A stretch of DNA of 64,000 bases from Curtobacterium sp. ISL-83 (GCF_018613895.1 NZ_JAGGPH010000007.1:372001-436000), one strand, 5' to 3'. Positions 1 to 9,170 are shown, counted from the first letter of the stretch. Translations and numbers: made by a program. The notes: generated by a model from the sequence alone, not told the origin.

Positions 1-35
1 CGACGGGCACCGGAGCGGGCACGAGCACGCTGGTC

Positions 36-1892
36 ATGCCGCCGCGGCACGCGAGCTCGCGGCACGCGAGTTCGACCGCTGGCCTCCACGTCGCGCGCGG
101 GCCCATCGCCCCGTCCACCGCCGCGGCGACCGCGAGCCGACCCGGCGGAGCCGAACCGGGCCTCCCGACCGACCAGGCGAGCCGCACCGAAGGGTCGGAG
201 GACCCCGACGAGCCGACCATCAGCGTCACCCAGCCGCAGCAGTCCGTCGACGCCGAGCCGGCGGCCGAGCGCAGCCTCGGCCGGGCGAGCGCGATGCTCG
301 CGGCGGGCACCATGGTGTCCCGCATCCTCGGGTTCGCGAAGACCTTCGTCCTCGCCTTCGCGATCGGCAACACCGGTTCCGACGCGGCCAACGCCTTCGC
401 GATCTCCAACCAGTTGCCGAACAACATCTACGCGCTCATCGCCGGCGGCCTGTTGTCCGCCGTGCTGATCCCGCAGATCGTCCGCTCGATGCAGCAGCAC
501 ACCGACGGCGGCACCGCGTACGTCAACAAGATCGTCACGCTCGGTGGGTCGGCGTTCCTCGTGATCACCGTCGCCGCGACCCTGCTCGCGCCCATGCTCG
601 TCCGCCTGTACAGCCAGAGCGCGGGCGACGGCGGCAAGGGCTTCAGCGCCTCGACGACGGACCTCGCGGTGGCGTTCGCGTTCTGGTGCCTGCCGCAGAT
701 CCTGTTCTACGCGATGTACTCGCTCCTCGGCGAGGTGCTGAACGCCAAGCAGGTGTTCGGCCCGTTCACCTGGGCACCGCTGCTCAACAACGTGATCGCG
801 ATCGCCGGACTCATCCTGTTCATCGCGCTGTTCGGCGGCCGTGGCGAGAACGCAGCGACGGACGCCTGGACCCCGCTCAAGATCGCGGTACTCGCCGGCA
901 GCGCCTCGCTCGGCGTGCTCGCCCAGGCGGCGTTCCTGCCGTTCTTCTGGCGGCGCGCGGGGCTGACGTTCCGACCGGACTTCCGCTGGCGCGGGGTCGG
1001 GCTGAAGTCGACCGGGACGGCTGCCGGGTGGCTGTTCGCGATGATCCTCGTCACGCAGCTCGCCGGCGTCGTCCAGGCTCGCGTGGCGTCCTTGGCGACC
1101 GGTGCTGGCAACGCGACGCTGAGCACGACGTGGCTGCTGTTCATGCTGCCGCACTCGATCATCACGGTGTCGATCGCGACGGCGTACTTCACGCGGATGA
1201 GCCACGACGCCGAGCGCGGGGACCTGGCGGCCGTCCGTCGCAACCTGTCGCTGTCCCTGCGCATCGTGGGACTGTTCACGGTCTTCGCGTCGGTGGCGCT
1301 CATCGTCACGGCGATGCCGTTCGCCCGGATCTGGGAGAACGAGTTCGGCAACACGAAGGCGATGGCCTTCGTCCTCGTCGCCTACATGCCGGGGCTCGTG
1401 CTGTTCAGCATGCTCTTCATCATCCAGCGCGTGTTCTGGGCGATGCACGACCACCGCACCCCGTTCCTGATGCAGCTCGTGCAGTCGGGCCTGTTCGTGA
1501 TCGGAGCTCTGTCGGTCGCGATGCTGCCCAGCTCGTCGATCGGCGTCGGCATCGCGATCTGCACGACGATCGCCGGGTCCGCCCAGACCGTCGTCGCCCT
1601 GGTGCTCGTCCGGAAGCGCCTCGACGGCATCGAGGGCGCGATCGTGACCCGCTCGCACGTGCAGTTCGTCATCGCGGCACTGATCGCCGGCGTCGCGGGT
1701 CTGGTCGTCGCGAACTTCTTCGGGGCGTTCTCGGCCGCCGGGTTCGCGATGGCCGACGTCACGGGAGCGTTGGTCACCCTGGTCCTGACCGGCGCCGTGA
1801 TGGTCCTGGTGTACTTCGGCGCCCTGGTCGTCGCGAAGAACGGCGAGATCCGCGGTGCCGTCGATCTCGTGCGCAGCCGACTCGGACGCTGA
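36..1892 (+). CDS. murJ: lipid II flippase MurJ (5' end may lie outside the window)
   Basis: MurJ (MviN) family integral membrane protein that moves lipid-linked peptidoglycan precursor across the cytoplasmic membrane. From the first ATG in the window the protein is 618 residues. About 90 residues of low-complexity, Pro/Ala/Ser-rich sequence come first, then the membrane core starts near ASAMLAAGTMVSRILGF, the usual MurJ opening, followed by many hydrophobic segments up to the C-terminus. The reading frame stays open upstream of position 36 to the window edge, so the true start may be further upstream and the gene should be treated as possibly partial. Actinobacterial MurJ often carries long cytoplasmic extensions. 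It lies directly upstream of trxB, the usual order near the origin in this group. Confidence 0.93.
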   Translation: MPPRHASSRHASSTAGLHVARGPIAPSTAAATASRPGGAEPGLPTDQASRTEGSEDPDEPTISVTQPQQSVDAEPAAERSLGRASAMLAAGTMVSRILGFAKTFVLAFAIGNTGSDAANAFAISNQLPNNIYALIAGGLLSAVLIPQIVRSMQQHTDGGTAYVNKIVTLGGSAFLVITVAATLLAPMLVRLYSQSAGDGGKGFSASTTDLAVAFAFWCLPQILFYAMYSLLGEVLNAKQVFGPFTWAPLLNNVIAIAGLILFIALFGGRGENAATDAWTPLKIAVLAGSASLGVLAQAAFLPFFWRRAGLTFRPDFRWRGVGLKSTGTAAGWLFAMILVTQLAGVVQARVASLATGAGNATLSTTWLLFMLPHSIITVSIATAYFTRMSHDAERGDLAAVRRNLSLSLRIVGLFTVFASVALIVTAMPFARIWENEFGNTKAMAFVLVAYMPGLVLFSMLFIIQRVFWAMHDHRTPFLMQLVQSGLFVIGALSVAMLPSSSIGVGIAICTTIAGSAQTVVALVLVRKRLDGIEGAIVTRSHVQFVIAALIAGVAGLVVANFFGAFSAAGFAMADVTGALVTLVLTGAVMVLVYFGALVVAKNGEIRGAVDLVRSRLGR

Positions 1893-1938
1893 AGCGCCCG
1901 CTGCCGCTCGTGGTGACGCTGACGTTCGCGCTGGCGTT

Positions 1939-1986
<48 letters not shown>

Positions 1987-2075
1987 CGATGCTGACCGGC
2001 GGCCAGGTGCCCCGGAATACGACCCGGCTACCATTGGTTGACCCGGTCAGCACCACTACGGAAGGGCAGCCAGGC

Positions 2076-3074
2076 ATGCGCCAGCTCATCATCATCGGTT
2101 CCGGTCCTGCCGGGTTCACCGCCGGCATCTACGCCGCGCGCGCGGAGCTCAAGCCCCTGATCGTCGCGTCGAGCGTCGAGACGGGCGGCGAGCTCACCAA
2201 GACGACCGAGGTCGAGAACTTCCCGGGCTTCCCGGAGGGCATCCAGGGCCCGGACCTCATGATCAAGATGCAGGAACAGGCGGAGAAGTTCGGCGCCGAG
2301 GTCCTGTACGACGACGCCGTGTCCGTCGACCTGAACGGTCCGGTCAAGAAGGTCACCGTCGGATCCGGCGAGACGTACGAAGCCCTCGCGGTCATCTACG
2401 CCACGGGCTCCGCCTACCGCCAGCTGGGCCTCCCGGACGAGCAGCGCCTGTCCGGTCACGGCGTCTCCTGGTGCGCCACCTGTGACGGCTTCTTCTTCCG
2501 TCAGAAGAACATCGCCGTCGTCGGTGGTGGCGACTCCGCGATGGAAGAGGCCACGTTCCTCACCCGCTTCGCGGACAAGGTCACGGTGATCCACCGCAAG
2601 GACTCCCTGCGTGCGTCGAAGATCATGCAGGACCGCGCGATGAACGACCCCAAGATCGAGTTCGCGTGGAACAAGGAAGTCACCGGGATCACGGGTGACA
2701 CCGCGGTCACCGGCGTGACCCTGACCGACACCGTCACCGGTGAGACGTCGGAGCTCGCCCTCGACGGACTCTTCATCGCGATCGGCAACGACCCCCGCAC
2801 GCACCTCGTGCACGGACAGCTCGACCTCGCACCGGAGGGCACCATCGCCGTCCAGGGGCGTTCGTCGCGCACCAACCTGCCGGGTGTCTTCGCCGCCGGT
2901 GACGTCATCGACCCCACCTACCGTCAGGCGATCACCGCTGCCGGTTCCGGCACGGTCGCGGCGCTCGACGCCGAGAAGTACCTCGCCGACCTCGACCACG
3001 GTCTCACCGACCAGGCCGAGGGCCGCACGCCCTCGGAGCCGGCCACCATCGAGGTCAACGCCGCCACGGTCTGA
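2076..3074 (+). CDS. trxB: thioredoxin-disulfide reductase
   Basis: FAD-dependent NADPH:thioredoxin reductase of 332 residues, cytosolic, which keeps thioredoxin reduced. The N-terminal FAD-binding motif GSGPAG is at residues 8-13, the redox-active CATC at 133-136, the NADPH-binding motif GGGDSAMEE at about 150-158, and the C-terminal FAD motif GVFAAGDV near 295. The ATG at 2076 is chosen because GAAGGG lies about 9 bases upstream and the family N-terminus starts there; a longer in-frame start at 1989 would add 29 residues without similarity to the family. trxA follows 83 bp downstream, so the pair probably works as one reducing system. Confidence 0.97.
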   Translation: MRQLIIIGSGPAGFTAGIYAARAELKPLIVASSVETGGELTKTTEVENFPGFPEGIQGPDLMIKMQEQAEKFGAEVLYDDAVSVDLNGPVKKVTVGSGETYEALAVIYATGSAYRQLGLPDEQRLSGHGVSWCATCDGFFFRQKNIAVVGGGDSAMEEATFLTRFADKVTVIHRKDSLRASKIMQDRAMNDPKIEFAWNKEVTGITGDTAVTGVTLTDTVTGETSELALDGLFIAIGNDPRTHLVHGQLDLAPEGTIAVQGRSSRTNLPGVFAAGDVIDPTYRQAITAAGSGTVAALDAEKYLADLDHGLTDQAEGRTPSEPATIEVNAATV

Positions 3075-3157
3075 CCGAGCGGCCAGCAGGCTGCCGGAAT
3101 ACCGACGTGCCCTGCTCCGTTGACACCCACGAACCGATCTGACACGAAAGGACACTC

Positions 3158-3484
3158 ATGTCCAACGCCAAGGCAGTCACCGACGCCACCTTCTCGGACG
3201 AGGTCCTGAAGTCCGACAAGACGATCCTCGTCGACTTCTGGGCCGAATGGTGTGGCCCGTGTCGCGCCGTGTCGCCGATCCTCGACCAGATCGCGGCGGA
3301 GCACGCCGACAAGATCGAGATCGTCAAGCTCAACGTCGACGACAACCCGCAGTCGGCCATGAACTACCAGATCACGTCGATCCCCGCGATGAAGGTCTTC
3401 CGTGGTGGCGAGGTCGTCAAGACCGTCATCGGCGCGAAGCCGAAGCCCGCGCTCGAGGCCGACCTCGCCGAGTTCCTCGCGTAG
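3158..3484 (+). CDS. trxA: thioredoxin
   Basis: A 108-residue classical thioredoxin, the usual family length. The active site WCGPC is at residues 31-35 and the cis-proline loop at SIP (Pro76). A purine-rich GAAAGGA lies just upstream of the ATG. It is the partner of the upstream reductase and supplies electrons for cytosolic disulfide reduction. A strong hairpin follows the stop, so the transcription unit probably ends here. Confidence 0.97.
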   Translation: MSNAKAVTDATFSDEVLKSDKTILVDFWAEWCGPCRAVSPILDQIAAEHADKIEIVKLNVDDNPQSAMNYQITSIPAMKVFRGGEVVKTVIGAKPKPALEADLAEFLA

Positions 3485-3530
3485 GTCCGGACTGCACCAG
3501 GCCCCAGCAGCACGAGGGGCCAGCACCCCG

Positions 3531-3566
3531 AACGGCCCCGTTCTCCACCAGGAGGGCGGGGCCGTT
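3531..3566 (+). terminator. hairpin terminator after trxA
   Basis: A perfect 10-bp stem pairs AACGGCCCCG (3531-3540) with its complement at 3557-3566 around a 16-base loop, 47 bases after the trxA stop. There is no U-tract, which is common in high-GC actinobacteria. Confidence 0.7.
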
Positions 3567-3693
3567 CCCGTGTCCGGGGGAGTCCCGTGGGCGCGGGCAT
3601 GCCACCCGTTCAGGATCGGCCCCCTCGCAAGGCCTCAGGTTTCAGCAACGGATGTCGTAGTGTGGCGGGAATGTCCCACTGATCGGAGCACTC

Positions 3694-4995
3694 ATGACGA
3701 ACGGCAACAGCCTCGACCCCTGGTACGACTCCTACGCCCAGCGCACCGCCGGGCTGAGCGCCTCCGAGGTCCGAGCCCTGTTCGCCGTCGCTTCGCGCCC
3801 CGAGGTGGTCTCACTGGCCGGTGGGATGCCCTTCGTGTCCGCCCTGCCGCGGGAGCTCGTCACCGGGTCACTGGACCGCGTGATGAACGAGCACGCGGCG
3901 ATGGCCCTGCAGTACGGCGGGGGACAGGGTCTCCGGTCGCTCCGTGAGCACATCGTCGACATCATGAGCCTCGAGGGCATCCGTGCCAGCGCGGAGGACG
4001 TCGTCGTCACCACGGGCTCCCAGCACGCGCTCGACCTCGTCACACGACTGTTCATCGATCCGGGTGACGTCGTCCTGGCGGAGTCGCCCTCGTACGTCGG
4101 CGCGATCGGTGTGTTCCGCTCGTACCAGGCCGAGACGGTGCACGTCACCACCGATGACAACGGCCTGGTGCCCGAGGCCCTCCGTGAGGCCATCACGAAC
4201 GTCCGTGCCCAAGGCAAGCGGATCAAGTTCCTGTACACGATCCCGAACTTCCACAACCCCGCAGGCGTCACGATGAGCCGGGAGCGGCGCATCGAGATCC
4301 TCGACATCTGCCGCTCGAACAACATCCTGGTCCTCGAGGACAACCCGTACGGTCTCCTCTGGTTCGACGAGCCCGCGCCGCAGGCCATCCGCTCCATCGA
4401 CGAGGAAGGCGTCGTCTACCTCGGCTCCTTCTCGAAGACCCTGGCTCCGGGCTTCCGCGTCGGCTGGGCGCTCGCACCGCACGCGATCCGCGAGAAGCTC
4501 GTGCTCGCGAACGAGTCCGCGGTGCTCGCACCGAACTCGTTCGGCCAGTACGTCGTGAACGCGTACCTCGACGCGGCGGACTGGAAGGGCCAGGTCGACA
4601 CCTTCCGGGGCATCTACGCCGAGCGCCGCGACGCGATGCTCGCCGCACTCGGCGAGTTCCTGCCCGACCTGTCCTGGACGCGCCCGAACGGCGGGTTCTT
4701 CGTGTGGCTCACGTTGCCGCAGTCCCTCGACTCCAAGGCGATGCTGCCGCGGGCGGTGAAGGAACTCGTCGCCTACACGCCGGGGACCGCGTTCTTCGCG
4801 GACGGGCGCGGCGCCGGCCACATCCGCCTGTCGTTCTGCTACCCCACGCCGGAACAGATCCGCGTCGGCATCAAGCGGTTGGCCAACGTCGTCAACGGCG
4901 AGCTCGAGCTCATCGAGACCTTCGGCTCCGCGACACGACCGGTGAACGTCATCCGCGAATCGTCCGTCACCGCTCCGCCGCCGAACGTCTCCTGA
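3694..4995 (+). CDS. PLP-dependent aminotransferase, class I/II (2-aminoadipate aminotransferase-like)
   Basis: A 433-residue fold-type I aminotransferase without the N-terminal GntR helix-turn-helix of MocR regulators. Visible motifs are HNPAG (residues 188-192), the EDNPYG segment with the PLP-binding Asp216, and SFSKTLAPGFRVGW with the Schiff-base Lys248. This pattern is nearest to LysN/aromatic aminotransferases of the AAT_I clade; the amino donor and acceptor cannot be read from the sequence. The gene stands alone between the trxA terminator and the ATP-grasp gene 50 bp downstream, with which it could be co-transcribed. The C-terminal 25 residues are a Ser/Pro-rich tail. Confidence 0.88.
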   Translation: MTNGNSLDPWYDSYAQRTAGLSASEVRALFAVASRPEVVSLAGGMPFVSALPRELVTGSLDRVMNEHAAMALQYGGGQGLRSLREHIVDIMSLEGIRASAEDVVVTTGSQHALDLVTRLFIDPGDVVLAESPSYVGAIGVFRSYQAETVHVTTDDNGLVPEALREAITNVRAQGKRIKFLYTIPNFHNPAGVTMSRERRIEILDICRSNNILVLEDNPYGLLWFDEPAPQAIRSIDEEGVVYLGSFSKTLAPGFRVGWALAPHAIREKLVLANESAVLAPNSFGQYVVNAYLDAADWKGQVDTFRGIYAERRDAMLAALGEFLPDLSWTRPNGGFFVWLTLPQSLDSKAMLPRAVKELVAYTPGTAFFADGRGAGHIRLSFCYPTPEQIRVGIKRLANVVNGELELIETFGSATRPVNVIRESSVTAPPPNVS

Positions 4996-5045
4996 CCTGC
5001 GGTTTTCTTTCTCCACCACCGTCTGATCCGCAGGAGGACCCCCGC

Positions 5046-6008
5046 ATGACCGAGCTCACTCGTCGCCACGTCGTGGTCGTCGCCGGCGGTATCTCGCACG
5101 AGCGCGACGTCTCGCTCCGCTCGGGTCGTCGCGTCGCCGACTCGCTCTCCGGGTACGGCTGGCAGGTCGATCTCCGAGACGCCGACGCGTCGCTCCTGCC
5201 TGCCCTGGCGGAGAACCGCCCGGACGTCGTGTGGCCGGCGCTGCACGGCGCGTCCGGTGAGGACGGTGCGCTGCGCGGCATCCTGGAGGCGGTGGACATC
5301 CCGTTCGTCGGCTCGCGATCCACGTCGGCTCGGCTGGCATGGGACAAGCCGACTGCGTCGGCCTTGGCAGCACGCGCAGGGATCCGCACCCCGCGCTCGG
5401 TGACGCTGTCGCACGACGTCTTCCGTGAGCTCGGTGCCGTCGGGGTCCTCGAGAGCATCGCCGCCGAGCACCCCGTTCCGCTCGCCGTGAAGCCGGCGCG
5501 CGGTGGGAGTGCGCAGGGTGTCACGCTCGTGGAGGACGTGGACGACCTTCCCCGTGCAATGGTGACCGCGTACACGTACTGCGACGATGTCGTGGTGGAG
5601 CAGCTCATCCGCGGGACCGAGATCGCGCTGGGGATCATCGACACGGGCGACGGCCCGGTACCTCTCGCGGCGGTCGAGATCGTTCCGCGCAGCGGTACCT
5701 ACGGGTTCGAGGCGCGCTACAACGCCGGGGAGACGACCTTCTTCACGCCGGCCCGTCTCAGCGACGACGATGCGTCGGCCGCCGCCCAGGCTGCGGTGGC
5801 AGCGCACGAGGCGCTCGGCTTGCGCCACCTCTCGCGCGTCGACCTCATCGTGGACGCTGCAGGAACCCCGTGGTTCCTCGAGGCGAACGTGCTCCCCGGA
5901 CTCACCGAGACGTCGTTGTTGCCACAGGCACTCCTCGCCTCGGGGTTCGACCTCGGTTGGACCTATGCCGAGCTGGCCGAGCAGGCCATCCGCGACCACC
6001 GGTCCTGA
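5046..6008 (+). CDS. D-alanine--D-alanine ligase family protein (ATP-grasp)
   Basis: A 320-residue ATP-grasp ligase with the D-Ala-D-Ala ligase signatures GGISHERDVSL near the N-terminus, KPARGGSAQGV in the ATP-grasp region, and EANVLPGLTETSLLPQA at the C-terminal metal-binding end. It may ligate D-Ala to D-Ala or a related dipeptide for cell-wall synthesis. It is slightly shorter than typical Ddl (about 340-370), and actinobacteria often keep a second ddl elsewhere, so this copy may be a paralogue. The ATG at 5046 is preceded by AGGAGG at 5032-5037; a longer in-frame start at 4704 would overlap the aminotransferase and is rejected. Confidence 0.85.
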   Translation: MTELTRRHVVVVAGGISHERDVSLRSGRRVADSLSGYGWQVDLRDADASLLPALAENRPDVVWPALHGASGEDGALRGILEAVDIPFVGSRSTSARLAWDKPTASALAARAGIRTPRSVTLSHDVFRELGAVGVLESIAAEHPVPLAVKPARGGSAQGVTLVEDVDDLPRAMVTAYTYCDDVVVEQLIRGTEIALGIIDTGDGPVPLAAVEIVPRSGTYGFEARYNAGETTFFTPARLSDDDASAAAQAAVAAHEALGLRHLSRVDLIVDAAGTPWFLEANVLPGLTETSLLPQALLASGFDLGWTYAELAEQAIRDHRS

Positions 6009-6024
6009 CGCTCTCCTCGTGACG

Positions 6025-6675
6025 ATGTTCCACGTGGAACGTCGGGGTCGTCGTCCGGTCTTTCGGGCGGTCCGCTGGATCGTCGTGGCCGGGGCTGGCG
6101 TGCTGGCGATCGGCGAGGCCGCGCACTGGCGCGCATCGCTCCACGGTCCGTACCGGCTGGCTCCGCAGCACGGCGAACGGGGCGTCGTCGTCTTCGGATT
6201 TGCGAACGCCGGACCCCGGGTCAACGCGGTGAACCGGTGGCGTGGACGGGCCGCCGTCCGAGCCGCGCGGCTGCTCGGTGCTGACTCCTCGGTCGGCCGC
6301 GGGGACCGGTCATCCGTCGTGACGATGGTCTGCACCGGGGGAGCGGTGCGCGGCACGACCCCGGAAGCACTCCTGCTGGCGCAGTACATCCATCGGCGTC
6401 AGGGTTGGTCGGGACAGATCATCACCGAGACCGACAGTCGGTCGACGTGGGAGAACGTCCGGAACGTCTTGCCGATTCTCGAGGATGCCGATTGGATCGC
6501 CTTCGTGTCGGGCAGTCTGCACGCGGAGAAGGCTCGGATCCACCTGCAGCGAATGCGGCCGGACCTCGCAGCGCGACTGGTCAATGCCCGCGAATACCGT
6601 GCCGGTGAGCTGATCGCGTTCAAGCCGATGTTCGCCGCCATCGGTCTGTGGAAGCTCCACACGCTTCGACACTGA
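6025..6675 (+). CDS. SanA/YdcF-like (DUF218) membrane-anchored protein
   Basis: About 216 residues. A hydrophobic segment (RAVRWIVVAGAGVLAIGEA) close to the N-terminus probably anchors it in the membrane. The rest matches the DUF218/ElyC-SanA-YdcF pattern: GVVVFGFAN, then ITETDSRSTWENVRNV, then SGSLHAEKARIHLQR. Members are linked to envelope integrity but their biochemistry is mostly unknown. The first codons, ATG TTC CAC GTG GAA C, are a parS-like palindrome, so the N-terminus (MFHVER) is dictated by the site. A GTG at 6019 is an alternative start. It lies 16 bp after the ATP-grasp gene. Confidence 0.75.
   Translation: MFHVERRGRRPVFRAVRWIVVAGAGVLAIGEAAHWRASLHGPYRLAPQHGERGVVVFGFANAGPRVNAVNRWRGRAAVRAARLLGADSSVGRGDRSSVVTMVCTGGAVRGTTPEALLLAQYIHRRQGWSGQIITETDSRSTWENVRNVLPILEDADWIAFVSGSLHAEKARIHLQRMRPDLAARLVNAREYRAGELIAFKPMFAAIGLWKLHTLRH
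6027..6040. other. parS-like site 1 (inside a coding start)
   Basis: GTTCCACGTGGAAC is a perfect 14-bp palindrome differing from canonical parS (GTTTCACGTGAAAC) by one symmetric base pair. It overlaps codons 1-6 of the SanA-like gene. ParB is expected to nucleate here. Confidence 0.82.
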
Positions 6676-6684
6676 CGCAGGGAT

Positions 6685-6698
6685 GTTCCACGTGGAAC
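6685..6698. other. parS-like site 2
   Basis: A second perfect copy of GTTCCACGTGGAAC, again preceded by AT so that it reads ATGTTCCACGTGGAAC as at site 1. It lies 9 bp after the SanA-like stop, in non-coding DNA. Confidence 0.85.
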
Positions 6699-6759
6699 GA
6701 CCCCTTGCCCGCCGACCTGCCGACAGGGTTGAGGAAGCCAACAGGAGTCGCCACCGCAC

Positions 6760-6773
6760 GTTCCACATGGAAC
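6760..6773. other. degenerate parS-like site 3
   Basis: GTTCCACATGGAAC, one base different from sites 1 and 2 at the centre, which breaks the palindrome. It is 61 bp from site 2 and is probably a weaker ParB site. Confidence 0.6.
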
Positions 6774-7230
6774 ATGCCGACCTCAGTTCTCACATGGACC
6801 GAGCCCAGCGAGGGGTCACGGGGTCGTTCGCGCCGAGTGTGCCTGCGCTGGACCGCCGAAGCCGGAACGCAGACGATCCTCTCGGCCGAGCTCGACGCAG
6901 CCCGATCGGATCCGCAACGGCCTACGAACCGTCGCCGTTGCGCACAGTGGCCACAGGCGGGGAGCTGAGGGACTCGCATGAGCTTGGCGACCTTCCGGGG
7001 CGCTCCGGCAATCCTCGGGCCGCACAACGGCACACAGCGGCTAATGGGGCCAGCGCCGGGCTACGCTCCGGGTTCGGCACCCGCCCCTGGACCACACCTG
7101 CCAGCGATCGACCGTGCTTCGTCCCCACGGCCCCCCGCCCCCGCCGCACGGGCAGCACGGGTCGGCCGCTGCGTGGTCGACGCCCGTCACGAGGCCTCTC
7201 CGCTCCGGACAAGCAGCGGGGCAGAGCATG

Positions 7231-8196
7231 TCAGACGGAGACGTCCTCGACGCCGAGCTCTCCGAGGATGCGGTTCAGGTCATCGCCGTTCGCGAACTCG
7301 ATCGTCACCGAACTCTTCCGCGCACCGACCGCGATCTTGACGCGCGTGTTCAGACGATCACCGAGGCGGTCCGCCAGGTCGTTGAAGTGCGCCTGCCGCT
7401 TCGAGGGCTCCGCCTTGCTCTTGACCGGAGCCTTCGCAGCGAGCTGCTGCGCGATGGCCTCCGCCGCGCGCACGGACAGGTCTTCGTTGACGATCTTCTC
7501 GGCGAGGTACTCCATCGCCTCCGCGTCCGGCGCCGCCAGGATCGCTCGCGCGTGACCGGCCGACAGAACGCCGGCCGCGACACGTCGCTGCACGGGGGAG
7601 GGGAGACGCAACAGTCGGATCGTGTTCGTGATCTGCGGCCGCGACCGGCCGATGCGCTGCGCGAGCTCCTCCTGCGTGATGCCGAAGTCGGCGAGCAACT
7701 GCTGGTACGCGGACGCCTCTTCGAGCGGGTTGAGGTTCGCGCGGTGCAGGTTCTCCAGCAGCGCATCCCGGAGCATGACGTCGTCAGGGGTTTCCTTGAC
7801 GATCGCGGGGATCGTCGGGAGCCCGAGCTCCTTCGTCGCCCGGAGTCGCCGCTCACCCATGATGAGCTCGTACTGGGCAGGGGTCCCCGGCGCAACGGCT
7901 ACCGGGCGCACGACGATCGGCTGGAGCACCCCGATCTCGCGGATCGAGTGCACGAGCTCCTGGAGCTCCTCCTCGCGGAACTCCTTGCGCGGCTGCTGCG
8001 CGTTCGGAACGATGTCGAGCGGGTTGAGGTTCGCCAGCCGCGCACCCGGAACCGCGAGCAGATCCTCAGCGGTCGGAGCCGACCCCGGAGTGCCGCCCGT
8101 CGGGAAGAACACGTCGACCGGTCGGTCCTGCTGATCGGTCGCGGTGGGGATCAGTGCGCCGATCCCTCGGCCGAGTCCGGTTCGCTTCGGTGCCAT
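7231..8196 (-). CDS. parB: chromosome partitioning protein ParB
   Basis: A 321-residue ParB/Spo0J CTPase that binds parS and spreads to form the partition complex. The N-terminus MAPKRTGLGRGIGALIP is the usual ParB opening. The CTP/parS-spreading region shows the GERR motif (IMGERRLRA), followed by the HTH region (EELAQRIGRSRPQITNTIRLLRLP) and a C-terminal dimerisation domain. It is translated with parA: the parA stop and parB start share one base (TGATG). Four parS-like sites lie within 3 kb. Confidence 0.97.
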   Translation of the reverse strand: MAPKRTGLGRGIGALIPTATDQQDRPVDVFFPTGGTPGSAPTAEDLLAVPGARLANLNPLDIVPNAQQPRKEFREEELQELVHSIREIGVLQPIVVRPVAVAPGTPAQYELIMGERRLRATKELGLPTIPAIVKETPDDVMLRDALLENLHRANLNPLEEASAYQQLLADFGITQEELAQRIGRSRPQITNTIRLLRLPSPVQRRVAAGVLSAGHARAILAAPDAEAMEYLAEKIVNEDLSVRAAEAIAQQLAAKAPVKSKAEPSKRQAHFNDLADRLGDRLNTRVKIAVGARKSSVTIEFANGDDLNRILGELGVEDVSV

Positions 8197-9089
8197 CAGT
8201 CCTGCGCTCCTCGTGCTGCGATCTCGGAAGCCGCCTCCAAGTAGGAGAGCGACCCGGTGGAGTTGACGTCGTACGAGACCACGCTCTGCCCGTAGCTCGG
8301 CGCCTCGCTGACGCGGACCGACCGGGGGATCATCGTCTTCAGGACCTGGTCACCGAAGTGCTCGCGGACGTCCGCGGCCACCTGGTTCGCCAGGTTCGTC
8401 CGGCCGTCGTACATGGTCAGCAGGATCGTCGACACGCGCAGATGTGGATTGAGATGCCGCTCGATCAGCTCGATGTTCCGCAAGAGCTGGCTCAACCCTT
8501 CGAGCGCGTAGTACTCGCACTGGATCGGGATGAGTACCTCTTGCGCTGCGACGAACGCGTTGATCGTCAGAAGACCCAACGACGGCGGGCAGTCGATGAA
8601 CACGTAGTGGTACGGCTCGTCCAACGACTCCAGGTACTGCTCCAGCGCGGTACGCAACCGCTGCTCGCGGGCCACGAGCGACACCAACTCGATCTCCGCG
8701 CCGGCGAGGTGGATCGTTGCCGGCACGCACCACAGGGTGTCGGACTCGGGGGAGCGCTGCACCGTGTCCGCGATGGGCGCCTCGTCGACGATCACGTCGT
8801 AGATGCTCGCCACCTCAGCCTGGTGGTTCACGCCGAGCGCGGTCGAGGCGTTACCCTGCGGGTCCAGGTCGATCACCAGAACCCGGGCCCCACCGTGCGC
8901 CAGGGCGGCAGCGAGGTTCACGGTGCTCGTGGTCTTGCCCACGCCACCCTTTTGGTTGGACACCGTCACGATGCGCGTCTTCGACGGAAGCGGGAACTGC
9001 TGCGTGGCGATCGCGCGGCGTCGACGGTTCAGGTCAGCGATCTCGCGCGCAAGCGGCGTCGACGCGTCGTAGTCGGTCGATGAGCTCAA
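8196..9089 (-). CDS. parA: chromosome partitioning ATPase ParA (Soj)
   Basis: A 297-residue deviant-Walker ATPase that positions the ParB-parS complex. The Walker A motif KGGVGKTT is at residues 47-54 with the signature second lysine, and the Walker B-type segment is VLVIDLDPQGN. About 40 residues precede the ATPase core (a basic RRRR cluster near residue 22). It is the first gene of the parAB unit and lies 24 bp from the canonical parS at 9114-9127, so ParB binding could influence its expression. Confidence 0.97.
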   Translation of the reverse strand: MSSSTDYDASTPLAREIADLNRRRRAIATQQFPLPSKTRIVTVSNQKGGVGKTTSTVNLAAALAHGGARVLVIDLDPQGNASTALGVNHQAEVASIYDVIVDEAPIADTVQRSPESDTLWCVPATIHLAGAEIELVSLVAREQRLRTALEQYLESLDEPYHYVFIDCPPSLGLLTINAFVAAQEVLIPIQCEYYALEGLSQLLRNIELIERHLNPHLRVSTILLTMYDGRTNLANQVAADVREHFGDQVLKTMIPRSVRVSEAPSYGQSVVSYDVNSTGSLSYLEAASEIAARGAQD

Positions 9090-9113
9090 CGAGATCCTCT
9101 TCCCCGGTTCGAT

Positions 9114-9127
9114 GTTTCACGTGAAAC
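9114..9127. other. canonical parS site 4
   Basis: GTTTCACGTGAAAC is the exact consensus palindrome recognised by chromosomal ParB. It sits between rsmG and parA, just upstream of the parA start. Confidence 0.95.
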
Positions 9128-9170
9128 GCGGAGCCGCTGCCGGCCGGTGACACCGACCCGAGCTGCAGCG

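Larger units (their letters stand above)
6676..7230. other. non-coding region holding parS sites 2 and 3
   Basis: These 555 bp separate the SanA-like gene from the convergent end of parB. Open frames exist on both strands, but none has a ribosome-binding site and a recognisable protein, and the longest runs through the parB gene. Apart from the two parS-like sites I see nothing else. Confidence 0.6.

Noticed and set aside
6683..7555. A plus-strand frame of 290 codons starting at parS site 2
   Set aside because: It begins with the parS sequence only by analogy to the SanA-like gene, has no ribosome-binding site or family pattern, and runs antisense through parB.
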